Made by a program: the position numbers and the translations under genes
Assembly (NCBI GenBank): GCA_013398955.1
Contig: VWPU01003028.1
Span: forward strand, 1 to 64,000
Direction of reading: 5' to 3'
Origin: Callaeas wilsoni
Lineage: Eukaryota > Chordata > Aves > Passeriformes > Callaeidae
DNA: 64,000 nt
Shown here: positions 11,960 through 24,861 of the stretch, one piece after another
Numbering within the stretch: position 1 is the first letter of the stretch
How the letters are laid out: each line of letters opens with the position of its first letter
Notes under the pieces: generated by a model
The model's input: the letters and a program-made list of their open reading frames with translations, nothing else
The model's database searches: none
What the model was told of the DNA's origin: nothing

Positions 11960-14900
11960 TCAGAGTCTCTCAGTGCTGCTACTGGAAAAGTCTGTCTGCA
12001 GAGGAGCAATGTTATGATCATAGGCAGCATATTCCGAGGCTCCAGTACTTGCCACTTTGAGCTGCTGGGCCGCGTGCGTGAGCTGGAAGGCGGCGTCGGG
12101 GTGCGCGGTGTCGGGGAGGAGGGTGCACTCCCGCTCCAGCATGTCTGCCACGCCCTTCAGCAGCTCCAGGAAGCCAAAGGCCAGAGCTGCCTTTCGCAAA
12201 CGATTCAGCTCCTGCGAAGACACAAAACCCCTTTAAAAGCCACTCCAAGCCTTGGTATCAAACGTGAGTTTCTTATGTCTGTTTTTAAAGGTGGTGTTAC
12301 TCACAGTGCAGCTGCTGGAAACTGCCCAGCTGCTCATGGATAGAAAATGCTTCAAGGCTGAAGATGATGATAATGGCACACCTAAACAGTGGTTTTCCCT
12401 TGATCCTTTCCTATAAACCTCCACTTCTTCCTTTTCTGCATTCAGCTATTGTACCTGCCTGCTTTGTCTGCGTCCCAGCAGGGCTCCAGTTTAGGCTTCA
12501 CCGACTGACTGCTGCCTTTAACCACAGCGTCCAGTAAAATGTAGATACATTGATTTTTCTTCCCTATAAACTGAACAGTGCTTATGTGCACTTCGTCAGG
12601 GTATTCATTCTTCAAGTCTCTGGAGGCTGCAATACCAAACTGCTTCAGCACTAAGCTTGCAAGAGGAGTAATTACCTGCAGCTACAGTCTGGTTATGGAT
12701 TATAATAGTGTGGCCAAATGTGCCTGGAACTTTGTCTTTCTCTGCTTCATTTGTAGATAAAATGGAGGAGCCATTTTCAGACTCAGAGTGACATCTGTCT
12801 TCCTGTTCCTCTCTGATCCCTCAGTTTATTTCTGCCTGGACAACACAGCACAGAAGTTCACCATGGAAGTAGCAGGGGTCATGAGAGGCACCTGTAAACA
12901 TGGCACGTCTCTGCCACCCTGCCAGAAAATGTGGTGGCAGACCATGGAACCAGACCACGGAAATCAGACCCCCTTGTCTCACCCAACCAGTCTGTGGGTT
13001 TTTGCAGAGCACTATAAGCCTGCACAGAACACACAGTGTGGCTCCTCAAATGGACCACCATCAATATGGATCAAACTTAGGCCAGCCTGGAATGTTACTC
13101 ACTTTATAGAAGGTTTGTGTTTTTTCAGGGAGTTTCCTTGCATTTCTCAAGATCTTCTGTACATCTGTCTGCAGAAAAGAGGAAAAAGAAAATCCAAAAA
13201 TCTTGGCAGCTTCTGGGGGAAGCTGCAGAACAACCCCCAACTCTTTATGGATAAATTATCCTGACCATTGACAAGACTGCAGCTCACAAAGGCTGAAACA
13301 TAACTGGTAATTATACCAAATCCAATAAACCAAGCCAGATGCTCCACTGGAGACACAGCTCTCATTAAACAAGCTATGCTTTCTGATTGCATTTTAATCA
13401 TGACATTGTAAAGAGGCAGTGTTTATAAAAATAAAAGAAAAGCAATAAAGCAATTACATTAAATGGGCAAGACATGCACAGACTGCAATTCCTGCTGAGA
13501 TGGCTCCTGCTGCTCCAGGTAAAGCAGCACAACCTGGATCATTACCTGGAGGCCACTGGGTTTGATCCAGACAGTGACATTCTGAGCGTAGCTGCGCTTG
13601 TTCTTGGGCTGCAGAGGGAAAGGGCTCTTATTGTCATCCTCCCCATACGGATTTTCTTTTGCATCTGGGAGAAAAAAAGAAAATCCAGACTTAGCAACTA
13701 AGAATTGGCATGATCATTCACACAACACTGAATGTGTAAGAGTTATTCAGAGGAGTGTGACCAGTACCTGAAATGGGGCCAAGCTGTGCCATCTTCCCCA
13801 GCCATGGGAGGGGCTCAGGACCAGGTTCAAAGAGTGACATCATGAGGTTTGATTTCTTCTTGCTATCAGCTTGTGAATAAAGCATTCCATACCACTCTGG
13901 CCTGTGGAAAAGAGCAAATCCACAAAGGCTGAAAATCTTCCACCCCTCTGCCTAGAATGTGCCTCTCTCTCACTGTGTGGAGGCTCAATGTTTGCAATTT
14001 GTACTGACAGAAACAAATCTGCAATTAAAAATCCACAGCTTTGTCTAGCAGTGCAGAGTTCTGCACAGAATACAGATAAAAATAAGCATAATTTATAAAT
14101 AAAGCCTAAATGAGCAAAGCAAGAGATTCTTCAGGCAGACATCCAGCTCCATACCCCAACTGGACGAGAGCCACCATGCCTTCCACTTTCAGGCTGCCAT
14201 GCAATAAAACACAGAAGTTGGGGATTTTCCCAGCAATCTGATTAGCTGAATTCTCATCTTCGGTGTCATCTGTGATCCCAGGTCCCACCTCATCCCCCTC
14301 TGGGGAAGAATCAGAGCAAACAAAGAGAAAACATGAGAATAAATTCAAACACATGAGTTCTGTTTCCATGACACCACCCTCTACTGTCTGCCTGCAAGAG
14401 TTAATTAATACTTTTGTAGAACAAACAGCTGCAGAATGAACTGCTTGGGGAAAGTGGCACAATAATGATACATAAATATTCCACTGCACTGTACTCAAAG
14501 GCATTAAATACTCATTTTGCACCACATATTTCATGGCTCATTATTATTCTGAACTGTAAGTTTAGCGTGTTCTATTAATAAGAGAGCTTGTGGTCAAGGT
14601 TTTAATTTTAATGCAATCACACAAATATGACATCTGGTATTTTGATAAAGCAGAAAACCCGTGCTTCCAGTCTAAACCGCATTACAAGGGAAGCTTAAAG
14701 TAGATTTTGCTGAAATAAACCCAACTTTCTCACCTCTGTTAAGTGCAATGGGCAGTACCAAGTGTCTGGACAAGACAGGAGGGCTGGAAATGTCAGCAAT
14801 ATCTACAAACCCAACAATTTCTAGATCTGCAGGGAGACAACAGATTTAAATCAAATTTAAGACAGTTTAAGCCATGTTTGGAAATAGCTGAAATGTATTC

Positions 14901-17900
14901 AGAGGCTATTTAACATCACCACTTCTTACACCACCAGGTTTTGTGAAGCAATGACTAAAGGTAGCCCAAGAGAACCCAAACTCAGCTGGGGTGTAAAGGT
15001 GTTAATGAGTTAGAAATACATAAAACACACAAGTTTTGAAGATGACTTTCAGCACACACATACTGCTGCCCACGAGCTGTGCTGCTGGACAGCTACAGAA
15101 ATGGGCACCTTGACATTTACACTGTACACAATCCATTGCTGCCTTATAAATTCCAAAGGAGAAAAACCAAATACCCGCTGTTCGTGGGAGCTGTGCCCAC
15201 TAATGGGAGGGCTGGGAAGGTTTTGCTTTGCACAGTTGTTTTTAAAGAGAATTTCTCCTCCCTGAAGCTTATGAGGGTGTTCATGGAAAGCAGCCTGTGG
15301 CTGTCTTCCAGTCTCTACCCCTAGAAATTGGCACCCTGAGCTCTGAAAGTGCCTCTACCCTACTCCAGCCCTTTAACCAGGTACACAGGGATGAAGCAGG
15401 ACGATATTTTTGCCCCCTGGTGTCACACACACACCAAAAAAAATTACACAGTCAGAAACAGATGCTTGCAGAGACAAAGTGGGTGAAGCAATAACTACAC
15501 AGGATGAGAGGCAGTAGTGAAAGGGCAGAAATCAAAGGGATTTTAGTAAAAAAGCAATCCAAGATTTGTTACCTGTATTAATTGCTTTAGGAATGGGGTC
15601 TATCTCCTCATCTATAATGAAAGGCTCTGGTCTGGGAAATACTTGCACATCAGATGTTAAGTGGCCACACTTGAGGACAGCATGGAATGGTGTATAAGCC
15701 AGGTCTATTAGCTTTCTAGAACACAGTTATTAAGGAAAATATAATATATATCAAATGAAAATAGTTTGTCTAAAGCACACTAACTTAGCTCCCAAACCTT
15801 TTCTAACTACAGCTAATTCAATAGCTCTAGTGCTGCTAAATTACAAAACAAAGCAGCATTATCCCACTCATGGCAAATGAGCAATAATTATGGAAATTAC
15901 TGTCTTCTATCTGCCAACCATAAACAGATGCTATGGTTTGGTTACAATGCCTAAATAAATAATGACCATAACCAGTGAAGGCCAAGATGAAATTACAGTT
16001 AACAAGATTATAAACTTAAAAAAAAAAAAGAGTTTAATTGGAACATCTCACATCACCAGATTTCTTATTCTATTTGTTTTCCTTTCGATATACCAACTGG
16101 GAACCTTCCCAAAGGCCTGTTATCTTCAAGTTTTCTCACCCAAACATGGACTGCACATTCTTCAGGCACAGGGGGCCATCGATGGTGAATATCTGCCCTT
16201 CCCCATTGTTCAAATCAATGAGCCGTTCCAAGCAGTCTAAGGAATCTGTGCTTTGAAGCTGCAAAAAAATAAAGGCAAATATTTTTGTTGAGTGTTCTTT
16301 TTATTCTCTTTTGTACCAATCAGTATTTTTATAGAAAATACAGACAACACAGCAAAGAGCATCTGACTGGATGCTCTCATGATTTTTTGTTCTCTCTCTC
16401 CTTTCCAAAGAAACCAACATCCTTTGTCTCCCAGGCAATGTTCTCTTATAACTTGTCAGAAATAGAAGATTTATTTTCAATATTTTCCCAGTTATTTTGA
16501 TATGTAAACAGTGCTTCAATCCACCAGCTTAATCAAAAGGATCATCCTTGACAGAGACCGTGAAGCTGAGATATCTAATGGATGCCTAAGCAGAAAACCC
16601 TTCTGTGAAGGACACAAGAATACAGGTGTCAAATCAAAAGCAATGCTATTAATAAAACCTCATCTAAGGAACATTAGTCAAATAGACTTCTTTTCAAACA
16701 GTGTTTATGCAGCAGAATTCCAACTCCTGTGAAGATTTTTAGAGCTGGGATTGAAATTTGCAGGAGAAGGAGAAAGGAGGAAGAAAATTGACACCTTTCC
16801 TTCCAAACTAAAGGAAGCTGGCTTGGAGACTTTAGTTTTGCCCTCTCACATTTCTACTGTGTTTTAAGTGTTGAGCATCTTGGCAACACAGGTAATTTAT
16901 TCAAGAAATAACTTGAATATTGGCATAGAATCACCCCAAGTCATACTGATTAAGAACAGCTCCAAAAGCATTAAAAACGTAATTAATGCAGTCATAATAT
17001 AAACGGAGAAATTAAAATTCCACAATATTCCCCAGGGACAAACTGACATGCTCTATAAAGATTATGGTAATGATAATAACAGTGCAATAATAAACCTTAA
17101 ATTCTCTTTCACCCAATAACTAAGCACCAGAACTGTCCACTAAACCTTACGCACAAGAACATCAACGCATGTTTTGTGCTGACCTGGTCGTCAGTTCAGA
17201 GAAGACCAACAATTATCCAATGCAACAAAGAATAAGACATCACCTCTTCCAGATTGGCCATGCACATGACATAGAGCTTGGATGGGAACGGGAAGGGCAG
17301 TGGGAACCTGTTGCTTTCGCTGCGCTGGCTGTGCGTGGCCAGGGAGTGGCGCAGGGAGCCTCTGCCGATGCCCAGGCAGCCGTCGGTGACCAGCACAACC
17401 TGCAGGGAGCGCGGACAGGTGAGACGCTCACACCTGAGCACCCCCACGCCGCGGTGCTGCGTGCTCCTACCGAAAACCCCCGCTCCCACCGGAATTCCTT
17501 CATCGAGCTGGGCAAAAAACTGCGAGAAAAACTTCCAGGAAAAAACCCCACATAAAGGAGAAGTTGAAGATTGAACTCTCGTGATTTACACCGTGTGCAC
17601 GGTAAATAAACATTTTCTTGGTAGTAAGGAACTGCACTAAAAGCTGAATTTCATACATTTCATTTTTAAGTGTACACTAGAAGCACAGTGACTGCACAGC
17701 CAAAAAACAGCCTCTTGCTGTTGGACTCAAGGATTCCAGGTTTATTTTCAGAGGGAAGATAAGGCCCCTTTCTTTGCAGAATCTGAAGGGCAACTCGGCT
17801 TCCACTACAAGCCACAGAAACCTCAGAAAAGTGTAGTACGAGTGATTTTAATTCTTTGCAAATACAGCTGCAGTATGCTCACATTTTGCAGCAGAACTAC

Positions 17901-20675
17901 TATAGCAAAACCACATTTTTCCATTCGATTGCACATCCAGAGTCAACCCTTGTGGAAAGCTGCACTGCTAGAATACACTGAATAATGGGATTATTTACAC
18001 TCAGCTGTGACCCAGTCACTTCCAGAGGAGTAAAAGAGCTGCTCCTTCAATGCTATGGCAACAGCAGGCATGGTTTCTGGCTGGTAGGTACGGAAAATCA
18101 AATCCAATTCAAACTCCATGTGTAATTGCTACATCCAAATTTGTATCCTCCCTTCATCCTCAGTGTCTTGCAGTCTCCTCAGAACTGTTGCTCACCAGTG
18201 ACGTTTTTCCCAGTACATTCCCCAGTGCTCTTCACCACCCCGGCACCTGAAGTGCCAGTAAAATGAGCCATGACACAAATGAGAGACCAAACTGTCGAGG
18301 TCTAATCTCTGCTTGGTTTTCACATCTTTCTTGTTCTTTGCTTTTAATGCTTTTTGCTGTCCCAAGGTGTCTTTTATCCACATTGGATGATGAAGCACTG
18401 CCTAACCAATAAACCTCTATCCTTTTTCTCCCAAGGAATATTGCTTCAGGCATCTTCCCAGCTCACTGAGCTGCAAAATGACTGAACTTAAATCAAGTGT
18501 CTCAGAAAACTGAGGGTTAAAAGCAAACTCTGCCATAAGAGGCAGCAGATTTGGAAGGCTGAGAGCTTTGAGGGCTGAATGGAGTGTGTGAGCAGCTGCA
18601 TGGCAAATGACTCATTTGGGAAAGAAGTCAGATCAAAACCCACTCAGCAGCAGCCCCACGCTGTTGGCTGCGACCTGGAGTTGTTACAAGCCCTGGAAAC
18701 CATCAGGACTGGAGGGGAGAGGCTCCTGCATGTGTGACTACACCCCTTCCAAATGGAGTGAGGCTCCTGGGACAGCAGGCTGCATCCACATCAAACACCA
18801 GGCCTGCACAACAGTGCTCCTGAGCCACATTTTATAATCCACTGCACTACAATAACACATTGGGCAGGAAACAGTCTCATTTTTTTTGCTGCTGAATATT
18901 TCTATAAAGACCACCTTCTGCTCATATTCCAGATTTAGCCAAAATACTAATTCTTTGTGGTTTTGCAGCAGCAGCAGCAGCATACCTGAGAGCGTTCCAA
19001 GCTTTCAAATTACATTTACATTTCTATCTGCGACTCACAGAATCAATCACAGAATGAAAGGATGGTCTGGGCTGGGAGGGGCCTTAAAGCTCACCAAGTT
19101 CCAATCTCCCTGCCAGGGATAACTTAAATATGCAGTGAACTTAAAACAGTGAAACCAGCCATACCTGGCAAGGAATTGCTGCCCCCCACTCCTGCTGGAC
19201 AATATTGCAAACGCCCAGCAGCGCCGACTCCAAACAGGTTTTGTCATAATCATCCATGTTACTCAGGGCTTCCTGCAAAGACAAACACCACAGCCACTGC
19301 TGGGGGAGCATCCCTGCCAGGAGATGCCCAACAGCCACTCGTGGCTTTGAAGGAAGTGCAATATTATAAACACAGCTCTTTAAGAGTGAAAAAAACAGCT
19401 TTGCGTGTCTTGGAAAAGTGGGAACCTGAGGCAGCATCTAACGTGAAACATTCAGCTGAGAAAATCCTCTCAAGTGTCAGAGCAGCTCAAACTTCTCAGA
19501 GATTCACAGACCACAAGGAATTTGACTCACAAAAACTCTATGGCAGAGATAGTAACAAACGCCAAACCCGCATCTGCATCCGTAAGTCAGCTTTTCCCCT
19601 TAAGTGAAAACCTCACACTTAACACAGCATCACCAGGGTGCAGCTGGAGATGACCCTGCTGAAGGAGCCTGGTTGGGCTCTTGGCTTGCAGAATTCCTCA
19701 AATGGACTCGTGGGGAAGTGAAAATAAATCAGAGAGGGTGCACTGGCACTCACCTGCTAAACTGCAAATGTAACAGAGAACAGCTTTTAAAATCTTTGTC
19801 CAGTGGACAAACCCAAACCATGGTGGCCCGTGCCAGCAATGGGTCATTTCCTCCCACACAAGAGGGTCAGACATAAATGTGCAAGTTTTACTGGACTCAG
19901 AGGCTCCAGTGCCTTACTGCATTCATGTGAAATTTCCCTCTTGCACCTTCTCCTTTCCATTTCCTCCTCCCAACTTCACACCACATCTGTGAGGCCTAAA
20001 ATCACTTATTCTCACTCCTGCACTGTTTTGACTGGACCACACTCTCAACAGCACCTTCTCTCTGCCAAATCACTTGACCCAAAGCCTTTCTAAATGGCCC
20101 TGTCAGCTGCATCCTTTATCAAGAGCAAACCAACAACTACACAGAAGCACAGGGACACCACAGAAGCACTTGCAGAGCTTCATCGGGCAGCCCTTTCCTC
20201 CATCCCATCTTTAACTCCATCCCATTTTAGAGTCAATCAGCCACACTCCAGCGCGCACCTGCAGAAGCAGCAGAATGTTTCAGACACACTGATTTCACCT
20301 ACCCTTAAAATAAGGACAAACCCACTCAATTTGAGACGTTGTGCACAGGATGATACCAAATCACACCATTTCACCGTGCTCTGGTGGTGCAATTGGCTGA
20401 CTTTTTTTTTTTTAATGTCGACGGTTTATTGCTTTAGTGTTCACACCCCCTACCTGGAGCGTGTTGTAGTCTCTCGTGAAGGGCACCATCAGCTCCCAGA
20501 GGGATGAAAACACCACCAAGGCCGTGAACTCCAGCTTGTAGTTGGTGGCCATGTGCTCGAAGAGCATGGTGAGCCCGTGGGCAGCCAGGTGCTTGCGCTG
20601 GTACTCCTCGGAGCCCTCCACCGACACCGGCCGCGTCATGGACAGCGACACGTCCATCACCACCACCGTGGGCAT
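11960..20675 (-). CDS. INTS14: INTS14 (VWA9): Integrator complex subunit 14, 11 coding exons, complete
   Basis: This is a nuclear subunit of the Integrator complex, which processes snRNA 3' ends and attenuates promoter-proximal transcription; INTS14 belongs to the INTS10-13-14 module. Coding exons in transcript order are 20675-20454, 19272-19165, 17399-17244, 16258-16140, 15715-15573, 14826-14734, 14299-14155, 13901-13768, 13664-13546, 13168-13103 and 12211-11960. The total is 1,557 nt, or 518 codons plus stop, equal to the human length as I recall it. The N-terminus (MPTVVVMDVSLSMT) is the start of a von Willebrand A domain with an intact D-x-S-x-S MIDAS motif (D8, S10, S12). The later VTDG motif of the domain is in exon 3 (about residue 116). 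The C-terminus ends S-T-E-R-L. The start at 20675 is the family start; an upstream in-frame stretch is 5' UTR. All junctions are GT-AG and in frame. Confidence 0.97.
19030..19125 (-). mobile_element. CR1 LINE 3'-end fragment in INTS14 intron 2
   Basis: The stretch beginning CACAGAATCAATCACAGAATG and continuing into a GGTCTGGGCTGGGAGGGGCC-like segment matches the inverted 3' end of avian CR1, whose terminus is ATTCTRTG repeats. It is short, degenerate and 5'-truncated, as most CR1 copies are. It lies about 40 bases downstream (in INTS14 sense) of the exon 19272-19165 donor. Confidence 0.65.
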
Positions 20676-21250
20676 GGCGAGCTGCTCCTCCGCCGCCCTC
20701 ACGGACGGGATCAGCCGGGGTCACCTGCCTGCAGGGCGAGGAAAAGGCACAAATCGTCGTCAAAGCTGCACTTGTGGAGCCACGCGCGTCGTCCCCTCAC
20801 GCTGACCCCGGGGAGAAGCAACAATTACCCTTTTCCCCCTCAAAACGCGGGACCGAGCGCAGATTAGGTGAATGCACGCTGAACCCCACGCAGCATTTCC
20901 AGCCGGCTGCAGAGCAAGGCCTGGAGACGGCAGGAGCTGAGCCTCGCTGGGGAAAGGGCGCAGCCCTGCCGCTCCGAGGGCGCTCCGGCAGGGATCCAGC
21001 CCTCCTACAAGCCTCCGCCCTCAGCGGGGCCTCTCCCCGGAGCGCTCCCGGGACGGCCGGGGCTGGGCGGCAGCGGCGGAAGGGAAAGGCTGCTGCACAC
21101 CCCGGCCCGCCGCGCCGCCATGCGTCCGGCACGGAAAGCGTCCCCCCGGAACGCGCGGCCCGGGCAGGAAGGGCCGCGCCTCACGCTGCCTGTGAGGGCT
21201 GTGGCCGCGCGGGAAGCGGGAATGGCGGATGTCGGTGCTGGGGGAGTGTG
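20640..21250 (-). promoter_or_regulatory. INTS14: CpG-island promoter and 5' UTR region of INTS14
   Basis: The region is strongly G+C- and CpG-rich and lies just upstream (minus strand) of the INTS14 ATG at 20675. Possible acceptors of a 5' UTR exon junction are CTGCAG/GCAG/GTGA around 20724-20728, so an untranslated first exon probably lies at about 20800-21200. The exact transcription start cannot be placed. Divergent activity toward SLC24A1 is possible but not shown. Confidence 0.6.
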
Positions 21251-21254
21251 GTGC

Positions 21255-21800
21255 CCACACAAAATATGACCACGAATGACCGCTATGCAGGGAGAAGGGT
21301 TTATGGATGTCAGGAAAATTAATCCACCAACACCAGAGGGTTATGTCCAAAAAGGAGACAGAGTAGACTTTATTCGAATAAAGGGAGAGGCCATGGGGCG
21401 TTCCCCTGGGGTCTCTCAAATTATTGGAGGACGCAGCCTCCTTTTTATCCTAATTTCCCGACCGCATTTTCCCTCTCTTTTTCCCCATTGGCTGAGGTAC
21501 TTGAGAGGTACAGACTTCCCGGAATGCCTAATTCCTAAGCTTCCGTGCTAATGTATTTCCCCCTTGGCCTTTTTAAAAAATTCCTATGGAATTTATGGTT
21601 CTCCTCATTGTTTCTTTCATCTTTTGATATTCAATTTCATTTATTTGCAGACCTACAGTTTACTGATAAAGACAAATCTCTCTTTCCATTCATCAATCAG
21701 TGGAACCCTTCCCATTGTTTCTTTTCTCTCTTAGTGCTAGTTTTTATCTACCAGCAGGCCCACAGCTTATTTGTAAAGACAAGTGCCTCACTCCTTCCAT
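21255..21800 (-). mobile_element. Probable endogenous-retrovirus LTR-like or ERV-derived fragment (antisense)
   Basis: The base composition changes abruptly at the edge of the INTS14 CpG island. The segment contains a TTTATTCGAATAAAG block (a poly(A)-like signal on either strand), a pyrimidine-rich stretch, and two diverged direct copies of a ~100-bp unit at about 21598-21709 and 21709-21800. The copies share CATTGTTTCTTT and GTAAAGACAA/GATAAAGACAA elements. This resembles avian ERV LTR and 3' internal regions read in antisense. No coding frame of a retroviral gene is recognisable. The boundaries and family are uncertain. Confidence 0.4.
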
Positions 21801-21950
21801 GGATAAGCATCCCCACTGGGCAGTGCACCTCCTTCTCCCGGCTGTGCACGTGTGGGAATGAGGAGGGGCGGGAGGCAATAAACTCCAGTGCAAAACTGGG
21901 ATGTACTCCTGCAACTGCGTGCTCAGACAACAGTTTGCTTTAAAATTATC

Positions 21951-22430
21951 ACAGAGTCACGGAACAGTTTAGTTGGAAAAGCCCTCTAAGATCATCAAGT
22001 CCCACCATTCCCCCAGCACTGCCAACGCCACCATAAGCTGTGTCTCCCGGTGCCACACAGCTTTTAAATCCCTCCAGGGATGGGGACACCACCACTGTCC
22101 TGGGCAGCCTGTTCCAATGCTGGACAAGCCTTCCAGTGGAGAAATTTCCCCTAATATCCAACCTAAAACTCCCCTGGTGCACCTTGAGGCCATTTCCTTC
22201 TGTTCCATCCCTGTTCCCTGGGAGCAGAGCCTGATCCTCCCCCGGCTGTCCCCTCCTGTCAGGGAGTTGTGCAGAGCCACAAGGTCCCCCTGCGCCTCCT
22301 TTTCTCCAGGCTGAGCTCCCACAGCTCCCTCAGCCCCTCCTGGAGCTCTAGACCCTTCCCAGCTCCGTTCCCTTCCCTGGACACGCTCCAGCCCCTCAGT
22401 GTCGTTCTCGGCATGAGGGACCCAAAATCA
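21951..22430 (-). mobile_element. CR1 LINE copy, 5'-truncated, antisense to the plus strand
   Basis: It begins with CACAGAGTCACGGAACAGTTT (the inverted CR1 3' terminus). It continues through hallmarks such as AAGCCCTCTAAGATCATCAA, TTTAAATCCCTCCAGGGATG, CCTGTTCCAATGCTGG and CAGGCTGAGCTCCCACAGCT. At about 480 bases it is the longest CR1 copy in the window. It lies between the INTS14 promoter and SLC24A1, directly next to the LTR-like segment. Confidence 0.85.
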
Positions 22431-23061
22431 AATCATAATTTTCTAATTTCCCTGTGATAAATCTGATGATTAGATTGTTGTGGCTGTTAAATCCTTGGCC
22501 AGGGATTTATTTATTTCTTCCCCTGTGGAGCTGCACCATCTCAGTGGCACAGAAGAACCACGGGCACCATCCCCAGGTTGCTGTGCCCAGCAGGTCCCTG
22601 CTCCCTCCCTCTGCCTCAGTGCTCCTGGCACAGGGTCTGAGGGATTTTTCCAGGAGTCAAGGAGTTTTAAACCTCCCTCTGGCATTGCAAAGTAGACACA
22701 TACTGTGGCAAAGGCCAGCAGAGCTGTTTGTCTGGCATCTGGCCTGTCGGCCACAGGAGATGCCTCAAAGTGCAGCTCCATGTGCCTGGTTTAAAAGTGT
22801 TTAGAAATGTGCTTTACCCTGCCGGTGCCGTGAGGGTGATCCATGTCCATGGCTGGTGCTTCAGTCCTGGAGTTTGTGAAGGGGATAATCACCTGCCCTC
22901 ACACCGAGAATAACCTGTGGTAGCAGACAAAGGTATTGGCTTCAGAGACAGCCCCAAATCTATACAATACTGTTTAATCTTCTTAGGGGCTGCAGGCATT
23001 GCACTGGATTGGCTATTCCTCCACTAGCATGTCCTTCACACCTGACCCGCTCTTGCTTTAG

Positions 23062-23212
23062 GACTCTGCCAGCAAAGGGGACATCCTGAAAATGGGATCA
23101 TTTTCACCTGCCTCTTCCAGCAACAGCATCTCCCATCCGGCTGTTAAGTACCAAAGAAGCTCTCAGCACCCAAGCCCTGGAACTCCCCTTCCTCCTGGAC
23201 AGACCTTTGAAG
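23062..23212 (+). other. Unassigned exon-like block, open in one frame, upstream of SLC24A1
   Basis: The block has a good acceptor (CTTGCTTTAG/GA) and donor (GAAG/GTAGGC). It is open for 50 codons in phase 0 (D-S-A-S-K-G-D-I-L-K-M-G ...), rich in Ser, Pro and Gln, and ends in phase 1. It could be an alternative 5' exon of SLC24A1, part of an unannotated plus-strand transcript, or chance. I do not recognise the peptide. Spliced to the likely SLC24A1 acceptor at 24717, the frame would meet a stop, so it would act as 5' UTR with a short upstream ORF. Confidence 0.35.
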
Positions 23213-24716
23213 GTAGGCTGGGGAGGTTTGTTTGATTGATTTGGATCTCGTGTGACTGAGACTGGAGTTTATCAGGAGCTGACCTAACCTTACAAGACTA
23301 GAGAAACAGTTCCTCTGGTCAGGAATTGTGAAAGGCTGGGGAGCTCTTATCCTAGCTTTGGATGTCTTTCTGCTTGCAAAAAGTCTTTTGGAGAGAAGTA
23401 AAACCAGTGTTTAAACAGGAGCGTATGCACACATCTGTGTTTTCTCTGTGCCATCCTTTTAACTCTTCCATCTTTGTTAGGGAGAGTTATTTTCTGATAA
23501 CGTGCAGTTTGTTGTACCTCTTGTGCAGCTCTGCCTCATGTACGTTTTTGTTCTTTTTACGTATGAAAAGCACAGCTTGTGTCATCTGTTTATCTAGGTA
23601 CTCCCAAGACCTTCTCTTACTGTTGCCTTAGTGATCCTCCCAACTATTTAAATTAACATTGCCTGTTTTGTGAGAAATTTAGGCTGATAACTTCCCCGGG
23701 TGTTATGCAAGAGGGTAAAGTGTGTGATAACTTGCATGAAGAGCTTATCTGAGAATGGTTTAGAAAAGTATGATTCACATCCAGCTAAAGAATAATGTAA
23801 CAAGCCCACTCTGGGGAAAAAAGTCATCTATGAAGAGTGTCATTCTAAGGTAAAACACTCAAGCAGTGCTGAAGGGTAAATTCTGTCCAGCCCCAAATCC
23901 CTGTCCCCGTGCTGTCACAGCTGCAGGCACTGTCACTCTGGCATTTACAATTTCTTTCCCTTTCTAAATGCTGTTCACATAATTATGCAAGATATGCTAA
24001 TTACCCCTAATAAAAGGTATGATTACAATTCCACTTTGCCAGTTCTGATTTCTACAGAAAGCCCTGAAAAGATGTAGTCATAGAAACAAATGGCTGCTCA
24101 GCACCCCCGGTTTTGCTAGAACCACGTTTTCCTCACCCTCTGCTCAAACTGAAGGAAAAAACTCACCCTTCCTTGGGTCGTTTCCTGGGGAGTGAAAGGC
24201 TGGAAAGCCACAGAGCAGCATCACTGGGAACTCTCAAGGAGTTTTCATTCTCCTGCTGAGGTTATTTTGGTGAATAACTGGTTTAGGAGGGAGGTTTGAA
24301 CAGCTTGGTCTTGTCTGCAGAGCATCGTTTCCAGCGGTTTAAAGTTGGTTCCTTGACAGAAGCTGTACCCACTCCTCCTGCAGAACACAATTGATAATAT
24401 TACAGAATAACAACTGGGCTCCAGTAAAAACACAGTCCTTAACAGCTCCTGGATATTGGCAATTGGTGGAACCAGAATTCAGCTTGGATTGGACTGTCTC
24501 AGCCAAATCCTCTCTATTAAGACAAACCTTTGATTATTAATCAGCGTAGCCTAAAATCATATAAAAAAATAGACTGAGACCTGGATCTGGATCCCTCTTT
24601 ACTCATTTAAGTTCATTTCTTTATACTGAAAAGTAGACAAGCAGTCAGTGAAGTGCTGCTGCCCAAGTGGTGGAAAGTTGCAGTACTTTGTTTTTACACC
24701 AGGTTTTCTTTTGCAG

Positions 24717-24861
24717 GATTCCCCATTTTGTGCCGTGCAGTTCCATTCCTGATGCTCCAGACCAGCTAGAAATTCCAATGCTGGGTGTAAGTGCAAACTG
24801 CTGACCAAGTGAAGTCTTCAGTGGCTTTTGGACACGGCTCTGAGTTTTGAAGCTTTAGGAA
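24717..24861 (+). other. SLC24A1: Likely SLC24A1 5' UTR part of the first coding exon
   Basis: A strong acceptor (TTTTCTTTTGCAG/GATT) at 24717 is followed by sequence with in-frame stops up to the ATG at 24862. NCKX1 genes usually have an untranslated first exon spliced to one large coding exon, and this acceptor fits that plan. The upstream exon was not identified; 23062-23212 is one candidate. Confidence 0.45.

Noticed and set aside
20401..20414. T-run near INTS14 exon as a processed-pseudogene tail
   Set aside because: The run is short, lies directly downstream of a genuine INTS14 donor, and has no adjacent retroposed coding sequence.
21969..22322. Overlapping open frames of over 110 codons on both strands
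   Set aside because: The sequence is a CR1 3' copy; these frames are in its non-coding or decayed part.
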